Shown in pieces: positions 47,901 through 59,149 of a stretch of DNA of 64,000 bases. This DNA comes from Larus michahellis (Eukaryota; Chordata; Aves; Charadriiformes; Laridae). Both the position numbers and the translations under genes were made by a program. Location of the stretch: assembly GCF_964199755.1 (NCBI RefSeq), contig NC_133901.1, forward strand, positions 4,442,016 to 4,506,015. Reading direction: 5' to 3'. Position 1 is the first letter of the stretch. Every line of letters begins with the position of its first letter. The notes beneath the pieces were generated by a model. The model saw only the letters and a program-made list of their open reading frames with translations. It searched no databases and had not been told where the DNA came from.

Positions 47901-50900
47901 GGTGGGAGCCGATCTCAGCTGGGCTCTGCTGCTGGGCTCTCAGCTGGGCTCTGCGGGCGGGCGGCAGCGCAGGTTTCTCTGCTCCTGCATGAACCAACAG
48001 CGCCAGCTGGAGTTGTGTCTCTCCCCTCGCCCTGCGGATGCTGCGGGGCGTGGGAAGCACTTGCTGCCGTCCCATCAGCTCTCCAGCCACATTCCCCTTG
48101 GAGCCAACAGGAGTTTTGCCACTCTCTTCAAACTCATTTATCTTTTTCTTTTTTTTTTTTTTTTTCGGAAAGAGTATTTTCCCAATGACTAGAAGATATA
48201 GACGTAGACCCATGTCACAAGCATTCAGCAGTATCATTTCATTTGCACCCAAATGTCATTTCTGTTGTCTGGACTTCGTTCTGGACTACTAGGACAACCA
48301 CAGTTACGGACAGGCCCCAGACTGGGTAAGGGGAGGATACGGTATGGATATATACCAGTAAAAGCCTGGACTATAAATGGCATTGGCTGAAAAGGCAGAA
48401 CGGAAAAGACTTTTTTAAGGTCTGGTATTTGATTTCATCCTCAATAATTTGTGAAGAAAAATCCCTTGTGCAACAGAAAGGTTCTTCATGCAGAACTAGG
48501 GAAACTAAAGAATGCACAACATCAGTGATTTGGGTATTGAATTTTCACAAAGCTTATTGAGTTGAGTGCTGCGTACCAAAGTTATGTCCATGGAGATAAT
48601 GTAAGTATATTTTTGCATATTGAGTATGCCATCGTAATTAAATAAATATGTAAAATGAGGATGAATTACTCATGCTGTCTCTATAACCATAACTCACTCC
48701 ATGCTAGCAAATGCTTTAAAGAAAAGAAAGCGTGTTCTTAAGCGTGGTGAATTTAGTGACATACCACGGCTGAGCATCGGCGAGCACCTCACAGGTGAAA
48801 AATCCTGTCTCTCCTTTCTGCTGCAGCTCCGGGACACGTACTCCAAGAGCGGCGTCGCTTGTCTCACCGGGGAGGAAATGGGAAATTTCCTCCAAAACCT
48901 GGATCTAACTGAAGGCGAAGACAGCGAGGCTGATCCCTGCTGGCAAGTAAAGTGGCACCTGGGAAACTTAATTAAAAAGGTATTTGGGAACCAACACGCT
49001 GAAACAGTGTGCTTGGTGGTGGTACTATTCAGAGAATCCTAACAACAGCAGAAAAAAGGGGGGTGTTTTATTGCAAAGCAATCGTCGAGCCGTACCTTCA
49101 GCTGCAGAGCGCTCGCACGGAAGCAAAAAACCTGCCATTGAGGAAATAACAAAGCAAAGACTTTGTTTATTTATAGCAAGGCTTAGTTTTTACTAAGCCA
49201 GTTTCAGTGGTAGGTTGGCTTATCCGAAATACCTCGGGGTAGAAGTGCTCGACTCGAGGTTGTTTTCTACCTGACGGTACAGACCGCAGCGGTAGCAGAG
49301 GTGTCACTCCCTCTTTGGGAATACAGGGAGAGCGGCATGAGAAAATGCGATGAAACGTAACGTGGGGAGGGGTAACAAGGTGCCTGGGAGAAGGTCTAGT
49401 CCTGAGCTATGGAATGCAGCCGGGGAGGAAAGAGGGAGGTGGGCGAGCGCACAGCGTCGGGCACAGCGCCTTCCCAGCTCAGCGTTCAGAGAACACCGTC
49501 TCCTGCCCGACTTACACGCAAATACCTGTAATTTTGGCTACAGAGAAGAAAATAAGCCTGGCTGATAAAAAAAAAAAAAAAAAACAACAAAAACAATACC
49601 AGAAAGGCTAAAATCTTCCCAGAATGGTTTTCAAAAGCCCATCTCCAGCACATAAAAAAAAGCTCATGCATAAAAAGTCACTTTTGGCTGAAACTTACCT
49701 GGCAATTCTCGCAGCCCAGAATAGATCCTTTATTTGTATTCAGAGATCTTGGCTCCGTTGGTGGAAGTTCTGTCAGTGAATTCCCTGAACTTCTGCATAA
49801 GGAAAACATTGTTTTATTTGGTGGACATTTACGTGTCTGATACACCTACTAGCTCCCTGAATGCTTAAAAAAAAAAAAAGATAGCCTGGGTGCCAGAAAT
49901 AATAAATGATAATAATATAGATGGCTGGATGGATAGATAAATAGAAATGTGGCGGGGCAGAACCCATCAGTTAGTGGCAAAGCAGGTAAATCATCTCAAA
50001 GCATCAGCGTGTCGCTGCAGCGCCGTCGGTAACCAGAGCAGTGCGTTCCGGCAGTCAGCAAACCGTTCTAGAGAAGGGGAATGCACGAAGTAAGATGTGC
50101 TGGCTTAAGAGCTTAGCTAGCTAGAGATGGCAGAGGTATAAAAATAAATGAAGTTTAATTTCTCAGAGCCAAGAGCCCACAGAAGCGCACGCTGCCAGGT
50201 ATTCTGCACGTGGAAGCTGATGCTTCTCCACTATATCTTTTCTTATTTGAGGAAAGTGTGAGGGTCGAGTTTTTCCAATAGACTTAAAGCCCAGATGGCT
50301 GAGCTCTCCTGAAAATGGTTTCCCATATATTTCATTACATAAAAGATGTAAACGTATGAGTGCTTTAATAACAACAAATTAATAGGGTTTTTTTTTTTTT
50401 TATTTGCTTGTTGATCAAAGCCAGAATACCCTTTATTCATGAGTTTGAGGAAGGAGTGTTCTTTCTCCTGCACCTGTCAGTTTCTGCTGACAAACTAATT
50501 CATTTTCTCTGTGTTTGTTGACAGATGATGGCGAGAAGCTATGAGGAAAACATATCTGCAGTCAACGGTATGATAATAATTTCATTATCCGTGGCAAAAA
50601 GGAGCTGCTAGTGGCACCTCACGTGTAGTGACTCAATTTTTTAAAAGCGCAGAAAACACTGACTAAGATCTTGTACTGGCAGCAAGTCATCGACGAACGA
50701 TTGCTTATTACTAGAAGGCAAACTTTCAGGAGCCAGAAAAGCCGGTCGAGCGATTAGAGGAGGGTAACCGAGGTGGATGCAGAGGACTTGGCTTCTAGAC
50801 CTCGGTCCCACAGTGTTACGGGGACGTTTGAACAGTCTGTTCTGGGAACGGGCTGCCGTACGCATAGGTCAGTTAAGGAGTAGCTCTGCCGAAGCTCCTA

Positions 50901-52536
50901 CAGCTCTAAACGCGTCGAGTGAAAGCATTACGACCTCCAAGTGGAAATTCAGAGTGAAGACAACAAATACTAAACCTTAAAAGATACTCGGCGTGAATAT
51001 TAAAATTGTTAATATAGGTTATTTTAGGTTGTCTATTGGTAATTTTGGGGCAGGGGGGTGGAGAAAAAGGAGAACAAAGAGGCGTATTTCAAGGAGAGCC
51101 GGAGAAATTTGAGCCTTATTAGCCAACAGATAGCATGATTTAGCCAATTTAAAAAAAAAAAAAGACATACCTATTGCTTAAAATCGGGTCGAATGGGACA
51201 GACGTGCTTTCTGACGTTCTCGCGTCTAACGTGAGGTTCCTTCTGTGGTGTCCCTCAGGTGACCGGGCGCTGACGCTGTCGCACACGGATGGGCAGCCCC
51301 CCGCCGCCAGGATCGCAGCGCACCTGACGGGCAACAGCAACAGGAGGAGTTCCCTCTCCCCACGCAGTAAGGGAAAAAACCTTCACAACCAGCTAAAGAC
51401 GGCAGAAATTACTCTCTCATTGCTAGCCTCCCGCTTACGTACGCTTTCCGATACTTGCGTTCACAGCAAGAAACAAGGCATTAAAAAAAGCCTTTCTGTC
51501 CCTGACAATGTTGTTTTTCAGCTAGTTCTTGCAGAACAGGGAGAAAGCCCATTGCCTCTGGCCACTTCCCTAACTTTCTTTCTGGAACCTTCATTAAGGG
51601 GAAAAAAAAATAAGTATCCTTCTTTCTAACATTAAGTTTTCCTCTTTTCTTCCCTTTAATTTCCTTCTGTTAGTTGTGTGACCAGCTGCTATGGCGACAG
51701 ACCTATTAGAAGTGCAAGACGGAGACAGGAGAGACTTGACATTCAGGCCATATTAATGAAGGGCTTGGTGGGGCGGCTGCAGCTTTGGAGGGTGTCGGGC
51801 ACAAATGGGTATTTTAACTTGGTCACCAAGTAACAACGTGATGGTTTTTCTCTTATTTGGGAGCACAAAAATTAAAAATAAAGGTAGTTCATGTGAATGC
51901 CCAGACAGAGCTAACCAGCTTGCTTCTGAAGCTTTGAGTTGTTTTGAGAATGGACATAACGAGCCACTGGGAAGAGCAGGTTTCCTTACTTTAACTAAAA
52001 AACCAGACTCCCCAACTAGCAGACACCTGGCTTCACTACCTGGCTTTTAATTTAATATTTTTCTCTCTTTTTTTCCTCAAGTAGATTCCTTGCCCAGAAG
52101 AGGGAACGGACAAAAAATAAGCAACTGGGAGTCGTCAAGGAAAGGCCACTCTTTCCTCTACAACGTGGAGCTGAGAAATGGCGAGTTGGTGATACCCCAG
52201 ACGGGCTTTTATTACATCTACTCACAAACTTACTTTCGTTTCCGTGAGAACGAGAACGAGAACGAGGATTCCGGTTTGCTGGCACAAATCAGGAACCCCA
52301 AACAGCTTGTCCAATATGTTTACAAACTGACTAATTACCCAGAGCCCATTTTGCTCATGAAAAGCGCAAGAACGAGCTGCTGGTCTAAAAAGGCAGAATA
52401 CGGACTTTATTCCATCTACCAAGGTGGTGTGTTTCAGCTGAAAAGAGAGGACAGGATTTTTGTCTCTGTCAGTAATGGTGACATAGTTGACATGGACAAA
52501 GAAGCAAGTTTTTTTGGAGCTTTTATGATCGGTTAG
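44831..52536 (+). CDS. TNFSF10: TNFSF10 (TRAIL), TNF-family death ligand, complete 5-exon coding region
   Basis: Joining 44831-44956, 48827-48979, 50525-50567, 51259-51366 and 52085-52536 gives 293 residues (human 281). The product is a type II membrane protein, a homotrimeric ligand that triggers apoptosis through death receptors. Visible parts are a short cytoplasmic tail, a membrane segment at about 12-36 ending FLYFTNELKQ as in mammals, an extracellular stalk (44-150), and a C-terminal TNF-homology domain (about 155-293). The domain shows WESSRKGHSF, LRNGELVI, FYYIYSQTYFRF, LLMKSARTSCWS and the ending EASFFGAF. Cys242 in TSCWS corresponds to human Cys230, which binds the zinc at the trimer centre. 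A potential glycosylation site NIS lies in exon 3. The start was set at the first of two adjacent ATGs; the second is equally possible. An expanded loop after FRFR is unusual. Conserved neighbours NCEH1 and GHSR support orthology. Confidence 0.97.
44957..48826 (+). other. TNFSF10: TNFSF10 intron 1
   Basis: This intron runs from GTTGGT to CTGCTGCAG. It starts CpG-rich and becomes AT-rich. It contains a C/T tract at about 45226-45250, poly(T) tracts at about 47241-47255 and 48145-48165, and a splice-bounded segment at 45731-45831 listed separately. No other gene is seen. Confidence 0.85.
45731..45831 (+). other. Candidate cryptic (poison) exon in TNFSF10 intron 1
   Basis: A pyrimidine-rich acceptor ends in GACACCCCAG at 45730, and a perfect donor CTGCAG|GTAAGT lies at 45831/45832. 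Inclusion of these 101 bases after exon 1 would hit TGA at the sixth codon and shift the frame. Only sequence signals support it. Confidence 0.25.
48827..48979 (+). CDS. TNFSF10: TNFSF10 coding exon 2 (stalk)
   Basis: The exon follows TTTCTGCTGCAG and ends before GTATTT. Its 153 bases give 51 codons in phase 0: RDTYSKSGVACL, an acidic linker, then PCWQVKWHL. The human counterpart is DKYSKSGIACF...PCWQVKWQL. Confidence 0.95.
48980..50524 (+). other. TNFSF10: TNFSF10 intron 2
   Basis: GTATTT to TTGTTGACAG. It contains an A-rich tract at about 49567-49595, further short A and T tracts near 49868 and 50390, and a short ATGG/ATAG run near 49920-49945. No gene is seen. Confidence 0.85.
50525..50567 (+). 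CDS. TNFSF10: TNFSF10 coding exon 3
   Basis: This 43-base exon lies between TTGACAG and GGTATGATAA. It encodes MMARSYEENISAVN plus one base and corresponds to the short human exon MILRTSEETISTVQ. It contains a potential N-glycosylation site (NIS). Confidence 0.9.
50568..51258 (+). other. TNFSF10: TNFSF10 intron 3
   Basis: GTATGA to GTCCCTCAG. It is unique sequence with an A tract at about 51150-51163. Nothing else is seen. Confidence 0.85.
51259..51366 (+). CDS. TNFSF10: TNFSF10 coding exon 4
   Basis: The exon lies between GTGTCCCTCAG and GTAAGG. Its 108 bases join in phase 1 and leave in phase 1. It encodes ARIAAHLTGNSNRRSSL, matching human RVAAHITGTRGRSNTL, the start of the TNF-homology domain. 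Confidence 0.94.
51367..52084 (+). other. TNFSF10: TNFSF10 intron 4
   Basis: GTAAGG to a tandem acceptor CAAGTAG. It is unique sequence; open frames of about 80-150 codons run through it but resemble nothing known. Confidence 0.85.
52085..52536 (+). CDS. TNFSF10: TNFSF10 terminal coding exon 5 (receptor-binding domain)
   Basis: The exon follows AAGTAG and ends with TAG at 52534-52536. It encodes most of the TNF-homology domain, including the zinc-site cysteine in TSCWS. An acidic NENENE run after FRFR is encoded by a GAGAAC hexanucleotide repeat at 52246-52266. An alternative acceptor three bases earlier would start the exon at 52082 and add one codon while keeping the frame. Confidence 0.96.
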
Positions 52537-53118
52537 AAGATGAAAATCGTGCTCTGAAGGAGCCAGTTTTCCCGGGCAGGACCAGCTTAAAATTCTATAC
52601 AGTAGGGGATAATAAGCAAACACCGTAGCAATACCGATAGTACCAGGCTCCCCTTTCTCAGATCACTCAGCCACGGTCCGGCCGTGCCGAATACTCTCCC
52701 CCGAGCCGGGAAGGGGCAGCAGCAGCTGCGGATGGCGATGCTTTGCACGGGCGCGGGTACCACGTCCCCCTGCCCAGCCAGGCTGGGGCCGTGCGAGGAT
52801 TTCACACCCCACGGATGATACCTTCAGCCCCGGCAGGTGAGAGCTCGCCATCACCTCCGCAGAGATGCTCCGCGCCGGCTCCGGTGGGATGGAGGATGCT
52901 GCGGGTCCGGTTACTTGAGGTAGAGATGGGACATCAAATTTTATTCGTGGTCTCCATCAAGACCCCGTCTTGAATATCAGGTCCTGTAAGGAGCCGTTGG
53001 TGAGCACTGCGTCCCAGGCACCCGTGGAATGACTCGAGGAGTTTTTTGTTTGAACCCGAGTTTTACAAAGTTGAAAGGCCATCAGAAACTCCAGCCGCAC
53101 GTCTTCATCTCATCTAAC

Positions 53119-53215
53119 AAAGCACTTAAGCGCCTAATTAATTTCAAGCACACGAACAGTCTGACTGAATCAGGGTATTTACATGCTTGAAATTAAATAT
53201 GTGCTTAAGCGTTTT
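53119..53215. repeat. Palindromic MITE-like amniote repeat
   Basis: The left arm (AAAGCACTTAAGCGCCTAAT...) and the reverse complement of the right arm (AAAACGCTTAAGCACATATT...) match at about three quarters of positions over some 43 bases, including identical CTTAAGC and TAATTTCAAGCA blocks. The arms flank a short centre (about 53162-53171). The arms resemble an old repeat family familiar from bird and reptile genomes (GCACTTAAGCACGTGCTTAA type). It lies about 600 bases after the TNFSF10 stop. Confidence 0.75.
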
Positions 53216-53783
53216 GCAGGATCATGGCTTGAGTAAACACATTAGTTTGTCTTAATCAGGATATTGTACATAAAACCAGCTGCTGAAATGGCACAGAAGA
53301 GGTTTTGAAATCAATCAGTATTTTGATCAGCACATTGTGATAGTGCCTGTTTACTTAATTGCTGTGCTGTGAAGATTTCACCAGGTTTCCAACAGGCTCA
53401 GTAATGCGGTTGCTGTTACACGGGCTGACAGCAAGTACTTCATCCAGGAAAATACGTGGTTTTCCGTAAATACTGAATTCTGTCAGACATTTGCCACAAA
53501 TTAAGCATGACCGGGTTCTTCCATGTTTGTTTTACTGGCCCGTATTTGGTAGGATGTAACGCAGGACAACACACCCCGATGACTAACATTTTAGGGAAAA
53601 CATACACAACTCTCTGTACTTAAGCAAGAGCTGCAGTTTGGGTAACGCTGTTTTGATTTTTATTTTACATTTAGGAATGGGTGGGAAATTTTCATAATTT
53701 TTGTTTAAACCGTAATTTTATTTTATTTTTTTAAAAATGGCAATTATATTTTTTAACTCTGTGAGTGGGGCTGTTTTATAGTT

Positions 53784-53815
53784 TAAAAAAAAAAGGGGGG
53801 GGAAAAAAAAAAAAA
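53784..53815. repeat. A-G-A homopolymer block
   Basis: A run of A, then eight G, then a long run of A. It is purine-only low-complexity sequence in the TNFSF10 3' flank. Confidence 0.9.
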
Positions 53816-53837
53816 GATTTGCAAGTGTAAGCTGTGT

Positions 53838-53940
53838 GGGCTAGATCCTCAGCGTAAATCAGGTAGCATTAATTAATTAGCACATCCGCAGCATCGTCAG
53901 TGGACGTTTGCACCGTGAGCGCGTTTTGCCCAGGTTCGGA
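53838..53940. repeat. Second degenerate palindromic repeat
   Basis: GGCTAGATCCTCAGCGTAAATC at the left and GTTTGCACCGTGAGCGCG at the right resemble the two arms (CAGATCCTCAGCTGGTGTAAAT and its complement) of another old amniote palindromic repeat, with a decayed centre. The copy is diverged. Confidence 0.45.
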
Positions 53941-54705
53941 GGAAACAGTGGGGAAAAGAAGGTGAAAGCGAAAAAAAAAATAGGAGGGGGAGAGGAAGGC
54001 AGTTGGCTCCGCAAATGTTACTTTGCATCAACAGAGCGATGCCAGGAGAAAATCTGCTTTTTTTTAAAATATTTTTTTTAAACGGGTTTTTAATACACTA
54101 AGGTTGCCATGGGAACCCTCCCATTCACCTCCATGTTCTGGTAATTAAATCACTGTGCAGCCCTCGCGTACGGGCCGCGCGAGTGAACATGCATCAGTGA
54201 TCTTACTGCCTTGTCAACAGGAGGAAATGAAGGGACACAAGCACCTGCATTTATTTTGTCTTTCGGAAGAGCAGGTACGTTGGGTCACTTAAATACCTGC
54301 ATTTGAGCGGCAAGAGAAGAATGTCAGGAAGAGCATCTTTTTGACAGGTTGGGGCAAAGAAACACACTGCCGTAAGCCTAAAATGATGAGTTTTAACTTT
54401 TTTCTGCTGTTTTAACATAGTGTCACGTACACTGTTTTCAGTGGTAACCAAATACGCGAAGTTCTTCATCGTTTACTGGAACACTTGGGTTCGCCTCATT
54501 CGCAAATCCTCTGTTTTTGCTGAGGACAGAAAATATTTCTACAGTTTTCTTTCTGATTTCTGTATTTAATTCAGAAATTTTCTGCCTGCCAGAAAAGGCT
54601 GAGGAGAACAAAGCCATTCCCTGTGTATCTGGATGTCTCCTACGCTGGACAAATTACTTTTGTAAGTTCTCCTTGCAAATGGACCGGGCTTTCTGATCTC
54701 GGCCC

Positions 54706-54743
54706 GGGGTTGACCCGCGTTATCGGGGTTGACCCGCGTTATC
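54706..54743 (+). repeat. Perfect 19-bp tandem duplication
   Basis: GGGGTTGACCCGCGTTATC occurs twice without a gap and without a mismatch. Confidence 0.95.
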
Positions 54744-55587
54744 AAGGTTTGAGGCTTTTTTTAGCAGTTTGTTATATTAAAAAGTTGGCGGCTTCTTTTC
54801 AGAAATGTTATTTTAGGAGCTTATTTGAAAAAAGGAAAAAAAAAAAAAAAATCATTTGAACTGTGAAAAAGTATTTCGAGATTTACTGGCGACAGCTTCG
54901 AGTCAGAAGCCCTCCTTTATGGCCAAGAGCGGAGTTGTGTAAGGCAGGAGCCATGGCTGCGAGAAGGGGCTGGAAGGAAACCGGGGCGGGGGGGGGATTC
55001 CACAAACTTGCAGCTGATGCTAAAACAAACCGTCTGTTACTCACAGTTCTTTTTGCTCCGTGTTCTCTCCTCGGCTCTCCATATATAACACCACGCCAGC
55101 TGTCACTTGAGGAGTGCTCCCTGGCGTTATCTTCCTTTTTTATCTAAATGTACATATTCATGGTTTCTGACCGCGGAGTTTATCTTGACAGGGATCACAC
55201 CGAATAATCCTCTTATTTCTGAATAATCCAAAGCCGTGCTTGCCAGATATCCTTTTGAGGAGAGGTTATCAAGCAATATCAGAACGGACACCTCTGAAAA
55301 TGAATAGAAAGCAAGAGCAAGTTCTGTTTATACGTTTGCACCTTGAATCACACTTTTCATCTCACTTTATGTTGAACAGCAAATGTAGCAGGTTTTTTTA
55401 ATTTGTGGATGTAGGTTGCGGTAAAATGTAAATGTTGTAATTTTTCTACATGCATTTTGTATAAAACATTTTTAGTAAATAGTTATTTAGTCTTGCAGCG
55501 GTTACTGGTTTCATCCTATGCCTTCCATGACAACAACCCAGTCTGAAATCATTCCTCCGACAGTGGTTGGTATCAGTCATAATCCAT

Positions 55588-55711
55588 CAGATGCCACAAA
55601 CGGTTGCAACGCAAAGGTCATGATGCAAGCCATCGAGCAACGCCATATCGTGTAACGTGATAGAATTGGCTCCCAGGCCCTCGTTGGTGAACAGCATCCG
55701 GAAGCAGTAGC
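55588..55711 (-). other. Candidate minus-strand terminal exon
   Basis: The acceptor GTGTTTTCTTCAG precedes the segment on the minus strand. All three frames stay open for 30 or more codons. One reads YCFRMLFTNEGLGANSI and ends at a TGA at 55590-55588. The transcript's 3' end was not found. Confidence 0.3.
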
Positions 55712-58135
55712 CTGAAGAAAACACTGAAAATGATCTCATGAGCAGGGCCTACAAAACCCTGAGCACTTCCCTTGAGGTCTGCTCATGTTTCTGGGCTTTG
55801 GCAATTACTTAAGCGTCGGGAAATGTATTTAGGGTGGGAACACCTAATTCTTGTCCATCACCAAGCTACAGGAGACGATATATTGAGTTCGGAGGGATAA
55901 GGACCATTTACACAGATGTAAAGCAGCAGTAAACTGGAGATCCCCCAATGCTGAACACAAATGCACTCCTTGCCCCAAAAACAAACATGGGTTACTGGCT
56001 GGTCTATCCGCTCTGCTTCCAGAATTTGCCCAACCAAAAAGGGTTCTGAGACCCAGGCAAACCCTGGAAACTCAACAGGACACGAAGGCATCATCGGCCC
56101 TGAGCCCAGCCCCGAGGTGGGGGAGGGGGTGGTTGGTCCTGTGTGTGCAGAGAAGGGCTATGGCCGGAGCAGCAGCGACCTGCCGCAGCAGGGAAACCGT
56201 TTGCTCCGGGGTGTAAAAACCCTTGGAAAACTGCCCCCACCCAAGGGCTGCTTCACCTCCGAGCGTCTCCTTTTGCCTTCACTTCCTAGCAGTTCCCAAT
56301 ATCATCTCGTTCTCGCTGTCGCGGGCTCTGGCGGACCCCCACATCGCCATTCGATGTGCTGCACGTCTGCTCGATTAACGAAAGGCCGCTTGCCTCCCTA
56401 ATGGACTCATAATCTAAACACGTTTAGCCCGGTGTTTGTTTTAGGCTTTATTTGGAATAGACGGGCATGCCTCACGCCTCGCCAACCAGGTCCGTGTGCG
56501 CGGCTCTCCCCGTCACCAGCCGAGCCCCGCTGGAACCAGTATGCCATCATACTGGGGAGGAGCAGCCCCCGCAGCCCCAGGTTGCAGGGATGCCCACAGG
56601 TTTTAAAAAGAAATTATCCCTTTTCAAGAAGATGCTTTTATTTCAGCAGAGGGTTCTCTCTTTTTCTGGTGTTTCCATGGGAAAAAGGACGTGCCAGCTA
56701 ACTGGCTTTTATTGTACCTTTTGTTACTTCATGGAAACAGACTTCTATTTTTTTGCCTCTCTTCGCCTGAGTAAATGTAACCATTATTGTTTGAATTGCA
56801 GCAGTATCCACTGCCCAGGCAGGAGCAGGGATGCGTTTGTTGTACTCCCTGCAAACAGTCAAAAAGCCCGATGCAGACACTGAGACACTGAGATTCCGAG
56901 TTTCGTAATTTTAGTTTTCCGCTGACATCTAAATATTAGGGTTCTAAGGAAAGACTGACCGTAACGGTCAAACTAACATAAATAAGCACCCAGAGACAAG
57001 ATCTCGTTCGTCCCTCCAAGGCACCTTGTGCCGTTCAGCAGCAGAAATGGAAGATGGATCAGGATGTCGTTGGGTCTGATCCAGTTTTCACAGGTTGGGT
57101 TTTTTTTTTTCCTCCACGTAGAGTTACATGGAAGTTTGTAGCAATTTTCATCAGAATCATCCAAAATTTGGTTCTCCATAACTTTTCTCTGTATTAACAG
57201 ACTGAAATTGCACGCTATGATGTCACACGTTAAAAACCATGAATTTTTCCTCTGATTACACTTAACTGCCTGACCACACATCACTGCTGCTTTGTAATAC
57301 CGTGGCTTTTCCCGAGACATCCGTAATCCAAGCCTATATAGACATTTCCGTTCATTTCTTCTGAAAGTTCTAGAGGTGACATCGAGTTGGGACACTGGGT
57401 CATGACAGAAGGGCTGTCAAGTCGCTTGTGGTCAGTGAGACGGGGCCGCAGCTTATGACAGAAGCCTGTCGGTTTATCCGCCCCCCATTTTTATGGGCTC
57501 TTCTACCAGAGTTAACACGAATCACCCTCTTTGTCTTTGATGCGCATAATACTTCTGCACTGAACACATCATGTACACTCACAGCGTCAGGAAACTTTAG
57601 GGAATCCGAAGTTGTTCAAAGCGCCCTCCAGAAAACAGCAATTTAAACCAAATCAAATCCAAGGCACAAATTCCTCCTCAAGTTACTTTTGATTTTGTCT
57701 GAGTGTGACTTTTTCAGCTCGCGTTGTTCTCAATTCGTATTGTATCACGTGTATTTAGCCCATGTAACTACTGGGTGAAGACAAAGTGGATTAACTGCAG
57801 ATTTGCTGGTGAATTGAGCCATGCCATCGCTCCCCATTTCACCATGAGACAGACGTATCAACAGGAAGGTAAGGCCAGGAATAATTAGCTATGCAATCCC
57901 ACTCGGCATGGCCTGGCACTAAGAGAACTCAAATCATAGTGGCTATTAATAAACATGTAAGTCAGGCGAACATCTCCATCCAAAGCCGGGACAGCTTTGA
58001 GTCAAAACCCGCAAGTCTTCTTTAGAAAGACCATCCAGTGATATTCAAAAAAAAATGCAGGCTACATCTCCTACTGCTGTCATGCTAGAAATTATTTCGT
58101 AAACGCTCTGTACTTTTAACCCAGAGGGAACATAC

Positions 58136-58226
58136 CTGTGTCGGATGAACACGTTCTCCCCCGGCTCGGTGAGCGAGTCGAACCAAGAGGGACATGAATG
58201 GCCATGGTGGGACCTCGCGGCACGAG
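58136..58226 (-). other. Candidate minus-strand exon (91 bases)
   Basis: Minus-strand acceptor TTTTCACCGTGCTTCAG and donor ACACAG|GTATGT flank it. Entered in phase 1, it encodes a stretch containing GHSCPSWFDSLTEPGENVF. It stays open in that frame and leaves in phase 2. Confidence 0.35.
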
Positions 58227-58820
58227 CTGAAGCACGGTGAAAAGGTACGTCTGAAACAGATGCCGCTGAGTTAGTGGCGTTACAGCACAGCTCTGCTGAT
58301 TAATAAACTAGCTCTGTTTTGAAGCCCGCTTGCAAATATTTACTGCCGTATAAACAACTGCAAAGTCACTTGAGCACGTCCTGGGTTTTTTACGTTATTA
58401 AGTTGGACTACCACGATTTCATCAGTGCTACTCGCTGATGGTAGTTGCTAAACTGTAACCTTTGAAAGCATGCACCAGATGCTACCTTCTGTTCTTAAAA
58501 TACATTTATAATAAAAGTCAAAACATCTCCTGCCCCTGGATATAATAAAAAAAAAAATGCATTTGCTTTTCTGCGAATTGTTGGAGCTGCATCATTTTTA
58601 AATGGGAGATCTCTCCCTTGAAGTCTGTTTTCCACTTTCTTCATCTCTCCACCATAAAAACCATAATCATTCTATATTCCAAGCCTTCAGATATTTCCAT
58701 GACAACAAACAACGATACAAACAAGAATTAAAACTTTATTGGATGAGAAGAAAATGGAAAGAACGGAATATAGGAGAGAGATTTTAAAACTCCATAAATA
58801 GAAGCTCTCTTCTACCTTAC

Positions 58821-58846
58821 CTGCAGTGCTCAACGCAGCTTGAATG
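58821..58846 (-). other. Candidate minus-strand microexon (26 bases)
   Basis: The acceptor TGGTGCTTCTCTTTGGCAG and a consensus donor CTGCAG|GTAAGG bound a 26-base segment. In the frame set by the next candidate exon it encodes IQAALSTA. Confidence 0.3.
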
Positions 58847-59149
58847 CTGCCAAAGAGAAGCACCAATATTTTAAGAGTTCCATGAAAGGTTAATGTCCAT
58901 TATAATGCCTTTTTTTATTTTTTAATTATTTTTTGAATATCTGTTTTGGTCATCCATCCAGTTAAGTGGACAAAACTGTGAATAAAAAGTACTTAATTTC
59001 TGCCTCTTTCCCTCCATTTCTCTTATTCCATCAGCGGCTTCAATCTTTTCTGCAGTTGTTAGGGCAATATAACAGTACTGTTCCTGCAGCTGAGGGCGAG
59101 TAGATAACTTTCTGGGGCCTAAAGCCACGTTCTCTCACAGCTCTTGTAC

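Larger units (their letters stand above)
52537..55587 (+). other. TNFSF10 3' UTR and downstream flank
   Basis: No further gene on the + strand. No AATAAA was seen in this stretch; a weaker AGTAAA lies at about 55474. It holds two palindromic repeats (53119-53215 and 53838-53940), an A-G-A homopolymer block (53784-53815), poly(A) near 54838-54850, and a 19-bp tandem duplication at 54706-54743. The 3' end of TNFSF10 cannot be placed from sequence alone. Confidence 0.5.

Noticed and set aside
56973-57395. 140-codon minus-strand open frame containing DDSDENC, reminiscent of an LDL-receptor class A repeat
   Set aside because: The six-cysteine spacing of a real LDL-A module is absent and no splice context supports it.
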